16,321 nt of DNA from CAVXAE01 sp044225565 (GTDB lineage Bacteria > Pseudomonadota > Gammaproteobacteria > Steroidobacterales > Steroidobacteraceae). Below the pieces are notes generated by a model that searched no databases, had not been told where the DNA came from, and saw only the letters and a list, made by a program, of their open reading frames with translations. The translations under genes and the position numbers were made by a program. The DNA lies in NCBI GenBank assembly GCA_044225565.1, contig JBGAIL010000139.1:1-16321 (forward strand), in the 5' to 3' direction. This document shows positions 1-7,556 of the stretch, piece after piece. Position 1 is the first letter of the stretch, and every line of letters begins with the position of its first letter.

Positions 1-601
1 GCTCGCCGCGCTTCTCGAGCACCTTGTCGATCAGGCCGTAGCGGATCGCCTCCTCGGAGGCCCTGAAATTGTCCCGGTCGGTGTCGATCTTGATCTTCTC
101 CACGCTCTGGCCGGTGTGCTGGGCAAGGATTTTGTTCAGTCGGTCACGGGTGCCGAGCATCTCCCGGGCGTGGATTTCCATGTCCGCCGCCTGACCCTGG
201 AAGCCCCCCAGGGGCTGGTGGATCATCATGCGGGCGTGCGGGAGGCAGAAGCGCTTGCCCTTGGTGCCCCCGGCGAGCAGCACGGCGCCCATGCTCGCCG
301 CCTGGCCTATGCAGATGGTGCTCACGTCCGGCCGCACGAACTGCATGGTGTCGTAAATGGCCAGGCCCGAGCTCACTATGCCCCCCGGCGAGTTGATGTA
401 CAGGGCGATGTCCTTCTCGGGGTTCTCGGACTCGAGGAACAGCATCTGGGCCACGATGATGTTCGCCATGTAGTCGTCCACCGGACCGACCACGAAGATC
501 ACCCGCTCCTTGAGGAGACGGGAGTAGATGTCATAAGCCCGCTCGCCGCGCGCGGTCTGCTCGACGACGATGGGGACCAGGTTCAGGGCTCTCTCGTTCA
601 T
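1..601 (-). CDS. clpP: ATP-dependent Clp protease proteolytic subunit ClpP (3' end cut by window edge)
   Basis: Serine peptidase (family S14) that forms the tetradecameric proteolytic chamber of the cytoplasmic ClpXP/ClpAP proteases. Reading the minus strand from the ATG at 601-599 gives 200 uninterrupted codons; only the last few residues lie beyond the window. The catalytic triad is visible by alignment to E. coli ClpP: Ser103 in GQAASMGA, His128 in MMIHQPLGG and Asp177 in DTDRDN. The N-terminus (residues 8-30, with EQTARGERAYDIYSRLLKER) matches the family closely. The start codon overlaps the tig stop as ATGA, so the two are translationally coupled in one transcript. clpX and lon would be expected just outside the window; that is from known gene order and is not seen here. 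Confidence 0.97.
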   Translation of the reverse strand, partial: MNERALNLVPIVVEQTARGERAYDIYSRLLKERVIFVVGPVDDYMANIIVAQMLFLESENPEKDIALYINSPGGIVSSGLAIYDTMQFVRPDVSTICIGQAASMGAVLLAGGTKGKRFCLPHARMMIHQPLGGFQGQAADMEIHAREMLGTRDRLNKILAQHTGQSVEKIKIDTDRDNFRASEEAIRYGLIDKVLEKRGE

Positions 602-1929
602 GGCGTCTGCTCTCCGGGCTGCGCGCCCGCCTGCTTGCCGAAGCCCGTGAGCTCGCTGAAGCTCTGGGCCTTCTCGTTGATCGTAGCGCGCTCGAGGACC
701 CAGTCCAGGGCCTGGTCCTCGAGGACCGCCGATTCCACGCTGCGCATGGCGTCGGCGTTCTGCAGATAGTTGCGGCGCACTTCGTCCGCATTAGGGTAAG
801 CGGCCGCGATTTCGTTCACTCGATCGAGCACTCGCTGCCGGTCCGGCTTGATGCCGGCATTGCTGACGAGGGCGCCGAGCAGCAGCCCGAGCGCCACGCG
901 GCGGCGGGCCGGCTCCTCGAAGGGCTCGCGGGGCGGCAGCTGGCTGACGTCCTTCGCGCCCATGCGGCGCCCCATGTCGAGCTGCATGTGCTGCACCTGC
1001 TCGTCCAGGAGCGAGCGCGGCACCTCGATGGCGTTGTCGCGATGGAGGGCGTCCATCACCTGAGCGCGCAGGCGCTCACGCGACAGATTCTGCACCTCGC
1101 GCTCCATGCTTTCCCGCACTTCGGCACGCAGAGTCTCGAGGTTGCCGTCCTGCACCCCGAAGGAGCGCATGAACTCCTCGTCGAGGGCGGGAAGGCTCTG
1201 CTCCTCCACCTTCTTGATGGTGAAGTGCATCTCGGCGCTCCGGCCGGCCAGCTGGGGGGCCGCCGGGTCGGCCGGCAGCGGCATGGTGATGGTCTTCGCC
1301 TCGCCTGCGGAAAGACCTTTGACGGCATCGTCGAGCTGCGGCACCACCCGGCCTTCGCCGACGACGAAGCTCGCGTCCTGATCGTGCTTGTGGGCCTGCT
1401 CGCTGCCGTCGTCCGCGTGCATGTGATAGTCGAGCGTGACGCGATCCGTGTCGCGGGCGGCTCGACTTGCTTCGGTGAAGATCGGGCGCTGCCTGCGCAT
1501 GCTCTCCACCATGGCATCCACGTCCGCATCGGTCACGGCGGCCGTGGGCTTCTCGAGGGCAATGCCTTCGAGCGGCTTGAGCTGCACGTCCGGGAGCACT
1601 TCGAAGACCGCGGCGTACTTGAGATCCGAGCCCCGCTCCGTAGCGAGCGGCTCGATGCGCGGACCGCCCGCAGGCCGCAGCTTCTCCTGGGAGATGGCCT
1701 CCGCCAGCGTGCTGCGCATGAGGTCACCCAGGACCTCGGCGCGCACCTGTTCGCCATACTGCTTCTGGATCACCTGCATCGGCGCCTTGCCGGGGCGGAA
1801 GCCCTTGAGCCGCGCGGTGCGGGAGATCTGCTTCAGCCGCTGGTCGACTTCTCCGTCGACGCGCTGGGCGGGCACGGCGACTTCCAGCCGACGCTCGAGA
1901 CCGCCGGTCGCGGTCAGGGAAATCTGCAT
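598..1929 (-). CDS. tig: Trigger factor, ribosome-associated chaperone and prolyl isomerase
   Basis: Trigger factor binds the ribosome exit tunnel and shelters nascent chains. The product is 443 aa from the ATG at 1929-1927. An upstream in-frame TTG at 1950 is possible, but the ATG has GAGG 10 nt ahead and starts with the family-like MQISLTATGGLERRLEV. The N-terminal ribosome-binding domain carries the signature GFRPGKAPMQVIQKQYG. A central FKBP-type PPIase domain (about residues 155-240) includes FVVGEGRVVPQLDDAVKGL, and the rest is the helical SurA-like C-terminal domain. Length fits the family (about 430-450 aa). The gene starts 25 bp after the tRNA-Leu 3' end and its stop overlaps the clpP start by 4 bp. 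No frame break is seen. Confidence 0.97.
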   Translation of the reverse strand: MQISLTATGGLERRLEVAVPAQRVDGEVDQRLKQISRTARLKGFRPGKAPMQVIQKQYGEQVRAEVLGDLMRSTLAEAISQEKLRPAGGPRIEPLATERGSDLKYAAVFEVLPDVQLKPLEGIALEKPTAAVTDADVDAMVESMRRQRPIFTEASRAARDTDRVTLDYHMHADDGSEQAHKHDQDASFVVGEGRVVPQLDDAVKGLSAGEAKTITMPLPADPAAPQLAGRSAEMHFTIKKVEEQSLPALDEEFMRSFGVQDGNLETLRAEVRESMEREVQNLSRERLRAQVMDALHRDNAIEVPRSLLDEQVQHMQLDMGRRMGAKDVSQLPPREPFEEPARRRVALGLLLGALVSNAGIKPDRQRVLDRVNEIAAAYPNADEVRRNYLQNADAMRSVESAVLEDQALDWVLERATINEKAQSFSELTGFGKQAGAQPGEQTP

Positions 1930-1954
1930 GTCTGGCGATCCTCGATTCAATAAC

Positions 1955-2039
1955 TGGTGCGAAAGGAGAGACTCGAACTCTCACGGGTTGCCCCACCGGC
2001 TTCTAAGGCCGACGCGTCTACCGGTTCCGCCACTTTCGC
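1955..2039 (-). tRNA. tRNA-Leu (anticodon UAG)
   Basis: On the minus strand a complete class II tRNA folds. A 7-bp acceptor stem is formed by 2039-2033 and 1965-1959. The D-arm contains GGTAGACGC, the anticodon loop is CTTAGAA (anticodon UAG, reading CUN leucine codons), there is a long variable arm as expected for Leu, and the T-arm contains GTTCGAGTC. The discriminator A is at 1958 and an encoded CCA lies at 1957-1955. It sits 25 bp upstream of tig, an arrangement known in other gammaproteobacteria, so the tRNA is probably processed from the 5' end of a tRNA-tig-clpP transcript. Confidence 0.97.
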
Positions 2040-2057
2040 ACGCGTTGGGGGGCGCGG

Positions 2058-2088
2058 ATTATAGCCGCGCGCCAAACAGGCGCGCCAA
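2058..2088 (-). promoter_or_regulatory. Promoter of tRNA-Leu / tig / clpP
   Basis: A perfect TATAAT lies on the minus strand at 2063-2058, about 19 nt upstream of the tRNA 5' end. It is followed by a very GC-rich discriminator (CCGCGCC...), the usual look of a stringently controlled stable-RNA promoter. The best -35 candidate is TTGGCG at 2088-2083 with a long 19-bp spacer, so the -35 is weak or provided otherwise. The -35 region lies inside a 13-bp tandem duplication. Confidence 0.6.
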
Positions 2089-2092
2089 ACAG
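2067..2092. repeat. 13-bp perfect tandem duplication in the tRNA-Leu promoter
   Basis: The unit GCGCGCCAAACAG occurs twice head to tail, at 2067-2079 and 2080-2092. It lies between the TATAAT of the tRNA-Leu promoter and the terminator of the neighbouring outer-membrane gene, so it spans the region where a -35 element would sit. It could be a slip-strand duplication that altered promoter spacing. Confidence 0.85.
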
Positions 2093-2095
2093 ATG

Positions 2096-2133
2096 AAAAA
2101 ACGGGGCAGGCGCCGGATCGGCACCTGCCCCGT
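2096..2133 (-). terminator. Rho-independent terminator of the outer-membrane barrel gene
   Basis: In the minus-strand RNA, 2133-2120 pairs with 2114-2101 over 14 bp (one G·U pair, otherwise perfect) around a 5-nt loop. A run of U residues follows at 2100-2096. It lies 54 bp past the stop of the barrel gene and insulates it from the tRNA-Leu promoter just downstream. Confidence 0.93.
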
Positions 2134-2186
2134 CGTGCACTGGAGCCGGGCGCAAGGGGCCTGGCCCCTGCAGCCCAGAGCCGGGA

Positions 2187-2741
2187 TCAGCGCTTGTTGG
2201 CGAAGTTGTAGCGGAAGCTGACCCGCCACGTCTCGTCGTCGTTGTCCACCTCGACGCCCGCGCCGAGAGCGAAGGCCGGAGTGAAGTAATACCGGCCGCC
2301 GACGTCGAAGTAAGTGTTGTCGCCGGCGTCGTTCAGATCGACGTAGTTCACGCCGCCCTCGAGCTCGAAGCCGGAACCGACGCGGCCGCGCAGGCGGGCG
2401 CTCAGCTTGTAGCCGTCGTCGCTGCCCACCTCGTAATCGGCATTCACGTAGGAGAGCGTGCCGATGGCGTCGATGGCCGGGTTCAGCGAGTAATTCAGGC
2501 CGAGCCCGACCTCATAGGCCTTGAGGTCGCCGCCGCCATCGAAGCTGCCGTCGCTGTAGCTGGCGAAGCCGTGCAACAGGTCGGTGAAGCCATACGAGCC
2601 CTTGATGTCGAAGCCGTCGAGATCGACGTCGTCCGCGTTGAAATAGCCCGCCTCGACGTAGGTGTAGCTCAGGTCATCGGCCATCGCCTGTTGAGCCAGG
2701 CCGAAGGCCACGATCGATCCGAGCAGGATGCTGTAACGCAT
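2187..2741 (-). CDS. Small outer-membrane beta-barrel protein, Ax21-like
   Basis: 184 aa from the ATG at 2741-2739. This start was chosen because GGAG sits 6 nt ahead of it; the ATG 12 nt upstream overlaps that ribosome site. A signal peptide is clear (RYSILLGSIVAFGLAQQAMA, cleavage after AMA near residue 21). The mature part alternates short polar/aromatic strands, with many Asp/Gly turns and a terminal aromatic ending (FRYNF) before a short NKR tail, all typical of an eight-stranded outer-membrane barrel. The opening LSYTYVEAGYFNADD and the strand pattern resemble the Ax21 family of Xanthomonadaceae. No enzymatic role can be read. It is a single-gene transcript closed by the terminator at 2096-2133. 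Confidence 0.85.
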   Translation of the reverse strand: MRYSILLGSIVAFGLAQQAMADDLSYTYVEAGYFNADDVDLDGFDIKGSYGFTDLLHGFASYSDGSFDGGGDLKAYEVGLGLNYSLNPAIDAIGTLSYVNADYEVGSDDGYKLSARLRGRVGSGFELEGGVNYVDLNDAGDNTYFDVGGRYYFTPAFALGAGVEVDNDDETWRVSFRYNFANKR

Positions 2742-2941
2742 TAAACACTCCATTAGGAAATTGACACGATTGCCGCCGCCCGACGTCGTAGATGAGCAAC
2801 ACCGGTGACGCGAGAGCCCAGGCCAAGGGCCGGCCCGGCTGCGGCGGCGCGCATTCTAGTGATATCGAGTGGTTGCGCCAGTCTTGACAGCCATGGCATC
2901 AACAGGTTCTAGCACCACTGTAGTTTGTAGGCTACGGTCTC

Positions 2942-3184
2942 TCAGCCGCCGGTGCGCAGCCGGCCCAGCGCCGCCTCGACGCGCTCGATCTCATCCTGGA
3001 TGCGATCGCCAGCGCCCGCGCCAGCACGCTGGCCATGTCTTCGTCCAGTCCGCTCGCCTGCTGACGCAAGGCACACCACGACCACCGTGACCGTCGAGTG
3101 GATCTCACCGAGACTGCGGTGCAGGTCTTCCAGGGTCCTGCGCCACTCCCTCGCCGGACGGCTCACGGGTACGAGGGCTGGCAT
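2942..3184 (-). CDS. Small hypothetical protein, probably frame-disturbed
   Basis: I do not recognise this family. One open frame gives 80 aa from the ATG at 3184. The N-terminal part (EWRRTLEDLHRSLGEIHSTV) and the C-terminal part (DEIERVEAALGRLRTGG) look like genuine charged helices. The middle 24 residues in this frame are Gly/Arg/Ala-rich noise. In the neighbouring frame the same DNA (about 3080 to 3010) reads ALRQQASGLDEDMASVLARA, which continues the helical style. Two compensating indels would explain this. The start is about 24 bp from the start of a divergent HTH regulator, so the two may form a regulator/target or two-gene phage-type control unit. Confidence 0.4.
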   Translation of the reverse strand: MPALVPVSRPAREWRRTLEDLHRSLGEIHSTVTVVVVCLASAGERTGRRHGQRAGAGAGDRIQDEIERVEAALGRLRTGG

Positions 3185-3207
3185 GAAGTACGAGGATCGT
3201 TATATTC

Positions 3208-3683
3208 GTGCGCCATGTCGATCCCGGACCTGAAGGATATATCCATCAAGACGGATTCGCCGCGCGTCTCCGTCATGTCGTCAACGTGTCCGGCGGGCCC
3301 AGCGCCCTCGCGCGGGCCATCGGGCCGAAGGCGCGGTCCGTAAATGGCTGCGCGCCGAATCCGAGCCGAACGTGAGCGCGACGCGCGCCATCTGCGCGAG
3401 CTGCAACGCCAGCCTCGAATGGCTGATCAACGGCGTCGGGGACAGCGGGCTGATCCCCCATGCAGTACGTGAAACCCCTGCCGCCTATCGTCCGCTGCAG
3501 GAGATGGACCATCGGCTGCTCGAGGAGATCCTGCTCGCCGTCGAAGAGGCGGCGGAGACGAGCGGCGCCCGAATCGCTACAAACAGAAAATCGGGGATGG
3601 TGGCTGCGCTCTACGGCCTGTGTCAGGCGAGCGGCACGGTCGACCGGCACGCGGTCTCGAGGCTGGTGCGACTCGCCGCCTGA
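3208..3683 (+). CDS. Phage CI/Cro-type HTH transcriptional regulator (one frame break)
   Basis: Reading GFAARLRHVVNVSGGPSALARAIG (split here across two statements: GFAARLRHVVNVSGG then PSALARAIG) in one frame, then AEGAVRKWLRAESEPN and ICASCNASLEWLINGVGD in the next, reconstructs the HTH domain of short XRE/CI-like repressors. Their usual text runs 'ALARAIG..E..VRKWL.GESEP....L..I......SLEWL..G'. The C-terminal tail (LLEEILLAVEEAAE, then LYGLCQASGTVDRHAVSRLVRLAA) is also typical. A 1-base loss near 3322 joins the frames. The start is uncertain: GTG 3208 is in frame; ATG 3215 has a better-looking product start (MSIPDLKDI) but needs another shift. It is divergent from the small gene ending at 2942. 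Confidence 0.7.
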
Positions 3684-3796
3684 GCACGGCGCAGAAATCG
3701 GGCGCCGCCGCGATCGCGGGTTTGCTAAATTACCCCGCCTTTAAAATGAGGCAGCCAGGGAGGGGCTCCGGCACACACGTTTGCGCACGAGGCGTA

Positions 3797-4852
3797 ATGC
3801 GTTACTCACAAGACAAAGAAAAGAGCGCCGAGCTCTTGCGGCTGGTGCTGCCCCTGATGGCCCGCCAGTCCGCCGCCTTCCATCCCCTGAGCTACGCGCT
3901 GTGGTACGAGCACGTCTCGGGCATCAATCCCGCGCTCACCCAGGTGCTCGAAAAAAAGCTGGTGGGCGACGCACCGCTCACCGACGACGAGGTATACCGG
4001 CTGCACGCGCAACACATCGTGGCGCGCGACGTGGAAGCGCTGGAGCGGCTGCAGGATCAGTTGCGCATCCTGCTCGCCGAAACGGCGCGCACCGCTGCGG
4101 ATGCAGGCGCGGAGGCCGGACAGTTCGGCGACGCTCCTCGAATACAGCGGCGAAGCTGGCGGACGCCTCAGCAACGAGAAGGTCCGGGGACGTCGTCGCG
4201 GGCTGCTCAGCGAGACCGTGCGCATCCAGGCAGCCACCAGGGTGCTGTCCGAGCGCCTCGAGGCGAGCGCCGAGCAGGTGAACACGCTGACGGACAGGCT
4301 CGAGCGCGCCAGGATCGAAGCTCGCTCGATCCGTTGACCGGCCTCCGGGCGAACCGCGCGCGGCCTCAAGGCGCGCGTGGAGCAAGCGTTTCCGGACGGC
4401 ACGGGGCTGCAAGGCACGGCGCTGCTCGTCGCGGACATCGATCACTTCAAGCGGATCAACGACACGTACGGGCACCTGCTCGGCGACAAGGTGATCCGCG
4501 CGGTCGCCCAGGTGCTGCACTCGAGCATCAAGGGCAGGGACACGTCGGCCCGCATCGGCGGCGAGGAGTTCGCCGTGCTCCTGCCCGGCACCACTCTCGG
4601 AGGCGCGAAGTCGCTGGCGGAGCAGATCCGGGGCGGCGTGGCCCGCGGCCGCATCCATCGCGGCGAGAAGGACGAGACCATCGGCAGCGTCACGCTCTCC
4701 ATCGGCGTGGCCGTGGCCGGTCTGGCGGAAACGCTCGAGCAGGTGTTCGCGCACGGCGCGCCGACGCGGCGCTATACGAAGCGAAGCGTACCGGTCGCAA
4801 TCGCGTGTGCGCTGTCCAGCCTGCCCGAAGCCGCCCAGGTGCGGTCTATTGA
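3797..4852 (+). CDS. Diguanylate cyclase (GGEEF domain) with several frame breaks
   Basis: Makes the second messenger cyclic di-GMP from two GTP. The start is ATG 3797 with GAGG a few bases ahead. Residues 1 to about 115 form a helical N-terminal region of unassigned function (MARQSAAFHPLSYALWYEHV, LTDDEVYRLHAQHIVARD). Then comes a coiled-coil linker in another frame (LLSETVRIQAATRVLSERLE), then the GGDEF domain: LDPLTGL, DIDHFKRINDTYGHLLGD, active site RIGGEEF and the terminal DAALYEAKRTGRNRV. These pieces lie in different frames, with breaks near 4130, 4330, 4350-4375 and 4755-4770. The I-site position reads KGRD instead of RxxD, so product inhibition may be absent. No signal peptide or membrane segment is seen. 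The 3' end overlaps the convergent SDR reading frame. Confidence 0.82.
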   Translation: MRYSQDKEKSAELLRLVLPLMARQSAAFHPLSYALWYEHVSGINPALTQVLEKKLVGDAPLTDDEVYRLHAQHIVARDVEALERLQDQLRILLAETARTAADAGAEAGQFGDAPRIQRRSWRTPQQREGPGTSSRAAQRDRAHPGSHQGAVRAPRGERRAGEHADGQARARQDRSSLDPLTGLRANRARPQGARGASVSGRHGAARHGAARRGHRSLQADQRHVRAPARRQGDPRGRPGAALEHQGQGHVGPHRRRGVRRAPARHHSRRREVAGGADPGRRGPRPHPSRREGRDHRQRHALHRRGRGRSGGNARAGVRARRADAALYEAKRTGRNRVCAVQPARSRPGAVY

Positions 4853-5636
4853 TTCCCCGTCAGAACCTTGGGTGCGGACGCGTAAGGCGTCCCAGCTGCC
4901 GTCGGCAGTCCAGCCACCGTCGACGGGCAACGTTACCCCGTTGACGAACGCGCTGCTCGCGCCGTCTGCGAGGAATGCGATGGCTTCGGCGACGTCCTCA
5001 GGCCGTGCGAAACGGGCCATGGGCACACGGTCGACGATGTCCCGATCGGTGTATGCGCCACTGCCCTGATCCGCCACATCCATATCGGTCTTGATCCAGC
5101 CCGGGCACACGGCATTCACGCGCACGCCACGCCCACCCCACTCCGCCGCCAGCGTGCGCGTGAGGCCGATGAGCCCGTGCTTCGACGCGTTGTAGGCGCT
5201 TCGATGACTCACACCCGCGAGGCCGGCCACCGATGCGACGTTGACGATGCTCCCGGAGCGCCTCTTCAACATTCCCTCACCCAGATGCCTGCACATCAGG
5301 AACGGACCGAAGAGGTTCACGTTCATCACCTTCTGCCATTGCTCGGCCGTGGTGTGCTCGGCCGGAACGATCATGCTGATGCCGGCATTGTTCACGAGCA
5401 CATCGGCCCCACCCAGCTCCCGTTCGACGCGCTGCGCCAGCTGCTCGACGAAGGGCTCCGAGGCCACGTCGCCGCTGACTTCCAGAACCGAGTAGCCTTC
5501 GCCCGCAAGCGCGCGCCACGACGGCTTCGAGCGGCTGCAGATCGGCGAGGACGACACGGTAACTCCGGCGCGCCAGCGCGACGGCAGTCGCGAGCCCGAC
5601 ACCTTGCGCAGCGCCAGTAACGACGGCGGTCTTCAT
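4772..5636 (-). CDS. Short-chain dehydrogenase/reductase (one frame break)
   Basis: Classical NAD(P)-dependent SDR of the FabG / glucose 1-dehydrogenase style; substrate unknown. The start is ATG 5636 (GGAG 9 nt ahead), giving MKTAVVTGAAQGVGLATAVA with the TGxxxGxG dinucleotide-binding motif. An indel in a GCGCGC tract near 5513 moves the frame to LAGEGYSVLEVSGDV, then VNNAGIS, the catalytic Ser in NVASVAG, YNASK, and VNAVCPGWIKTDM. The family normally ends soon after VDGGWTADGSW (about 4890); the open frame continues to 4772 as antisense of the diguanylate cyclase tail, so the true stop is probably lost to another indel near 4865. It starts 20 bp after the GH15 stop and is last in that operon. 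Confidence 0.88.
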
Positions 5637-5656
5637 CTCGAACGGCTCCGGAAATC

Positions 5657-7498
5657 CTACGAACGTGGATTGTGACGGAATCCGCCTGGCGCCGCCCGCT
5701 CCGAGCGCTGCTCCGCCGGCTTCTGCGCGTGGAAGAGGTTGTACGCCGAGTCCAGCAGCGCGACGTGCGAGAACGCCTGCGGAAAATTTCCCGTGAGCCG
5801 CTTTTCCCGAGGGTCGTATTCCTCGGCCAGCAATCCGACGTCGTTGCGCAGCGTCAGCAGGCGCGCGAACAGCGCCTGAGCCTCTTCCTTGCGACCGAGA
5901 CTGACGTAAGCATCGACCAGCCAGAAGCTGCACGCCAGAAACGCGCCTTCGCCGGGAGGCAGGCCGTCCTCCGTCTCCGTGGTGTCATAGCGGAGCACGA
6001 AGCCATCGCGCAGCAGCCGCCGCTCGATGGAGGCCACCGTTCCGGCGAAGCGCGGGTCCTCCGGCTCGATGAATCCCACCGACGACAGCAGCAGCAGGTT
6101 CGCATCGAGCTGCTTCGAGCCGTAGGCCTGCACGAAGCTGCCCAGGGCGGGATCGTAGCCCCGCTCGCAGACCTCGCGATGGATGCGATCCCGCAAGGCG
6201 ACCCAGCGCTCCACTGGCCCTTCGAGCCCGAACTGCCGCGCGCTCTTCACGCCGCGGTCGAACGCGACCCAGGCCATCACTTTCGAGTACGTGAAGTGCT
6301 GCGGAGGGCCGCGGATCTCCCACATGCCGCTGTCAGGCTCGCTCCACACCTTCTCCAGGTATCCGAGCAACTGGCACTGCATCGCCCAGCTCGCGGCCAT
6401 GTCGCCCGGATCGGTCTCGCCGAGGCCGCCCTTGCGGGCCTGGTACAAGGCATCCATCACTTCACCGAACACGTCGAGCTGCAGTTGAGCGTGTGCGGCA
6501 TTGCCGACTTCACGGGAGAGGACCGCTCGTAACCGGCGAGCCAGGGCACCTCGAATTCCGTGAGACGCCATCACCGGCAATTCCGTACATGATCTGCATC
6601 TGGTCGGCGCTGCCGGCGATGGCGCGCACCAGCCACCGGCGCCATTCCTCGGCTTCACGAAAGAAGCCGCCGTTCATGAGCGCGAGCAGGGTCAACGTGG
6701 CGTCGCGGAGCCAGCAATAGCGATAGTCCCAGTTTCGCGCGCCACCCATCTTCTCGGGCAAAGAGGTGGTCGGCGCAGCGACGATGCCGCCGGTGGGCCG
6801 ATAGATCAGCGCCCGCAGCGTGATGAGCGAGCGCCGCGCCGGCGGCCCAGTGATTGCGCACCGTGCTCTGCGCTATCCATTCATTCCAGAATTCTTCCGT
6901 TTCCCGCAGCGAACGCTCCACGTCCGGCGGCTCGATCGGCGGCAGGTGCGAAGGCTGATAGGTGAGCGAGAACGATGTGGACTGCCCCGCGCGCAGCTCG
7001 AAATCGCTCACCGTGCTGAGCGACTCGCCTCTCATCTCGACGTCACCCCGCACGACGACCATGTCCGGCCCGGCGACGGCCTTGATTGGGTGCGCCCGTC
7101 CAGCCGGCTCACCCATGGCACGAGCGTGCCGTAGCCGAACCTCAGGATGAGCTCCATGCACATCCGCACGCGACCGCTCTCACAGCGCACGATGCGGATG
7201 ACGTCCGAGGCCTCGCCTCGCGGCGGCATGAAATCCACCAGGAGCGCGACACCCGCCGGCGTCTCGAAGCGCGTCTCGAGGATCAGCGTGTCGCCGCGAT
7301 AGGCACGCGTGACGCGCGTGGGCTGCTCGACCGGCTGGATGATCCAGCGGCCGTTCAGTGGTCACCCAGGAGCGCGGCGAACAGGGCATCCGAATCGAAG
7401 CGGGGCCAGCAGAGCCAGTCGATGGAGCCGTCACGAGCGACGAGCGCTGCGGTCTCGCCATCCCCGATCAGCGCATAGTCTTCGATGCGTCCGGCCAT
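5657..7498 (-). CDS. Glycoside hydrolase family 15 (glucoamylase/trehalase-like) with several frame breaks
   Basis: Cytoplasmic inverting alpha-glucosidase family acting on short alpha-glucans or trehalose; the exact substrate cannot be read. ATG 7498 begins MAGRIEDYALIGDGETAALV followed by GSIDWLCWPRFDS, the standard start of bacterial GH15 proteins. The beta-sandwich N-domain follows (WIIQPVEQPTRVTRAYRGDT, LLVDFMPPRGEA). The (alpha/alpha)6 barrel has GGARNWDYRYCWLRDA, the family WEIRGPPQHFTYSK motif with its conserved Glu, and GEGAFLACSFWLVDAY with the second conserved Glu. Rebuilt length is about 614 aa, normal for the family. The frames change near 7358, 7085, 6845, 6565 and 6510. It has no signal peptide. 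It lies 58 bp downstream of the FAD oxidase and 20 bp upstream of the SDR. Confidence 0.88.
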
Positions 7499-7556
7499 GG
7501 CCGTCAGCCCACGCAAAAAATATTCCCGTCCCGGTCCGGGCATCCGCGATCCGGCT

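Noticed and set aside
1930..1950. TTG at 1950 as start of trigger factor
   Set aside because: The ATG at 1929 has a better ribosome site and matches the family N-terminus.
116..1953. Long plus-strand open frames (116-769, 988-1953 and others) opposite clpP and tig
   Set aside because: Antisense shadows of two clean, strongly conserved genes in GC-rich DNA; the products show only His/Gly/Arg-rich noise.
3722..3747. Promoter TTGCTA / TAAAAT ahead of the diguanylate cyclase
   Set aside because: The spacer is only 14 bp, too short for a usual sigma-70 promoter.
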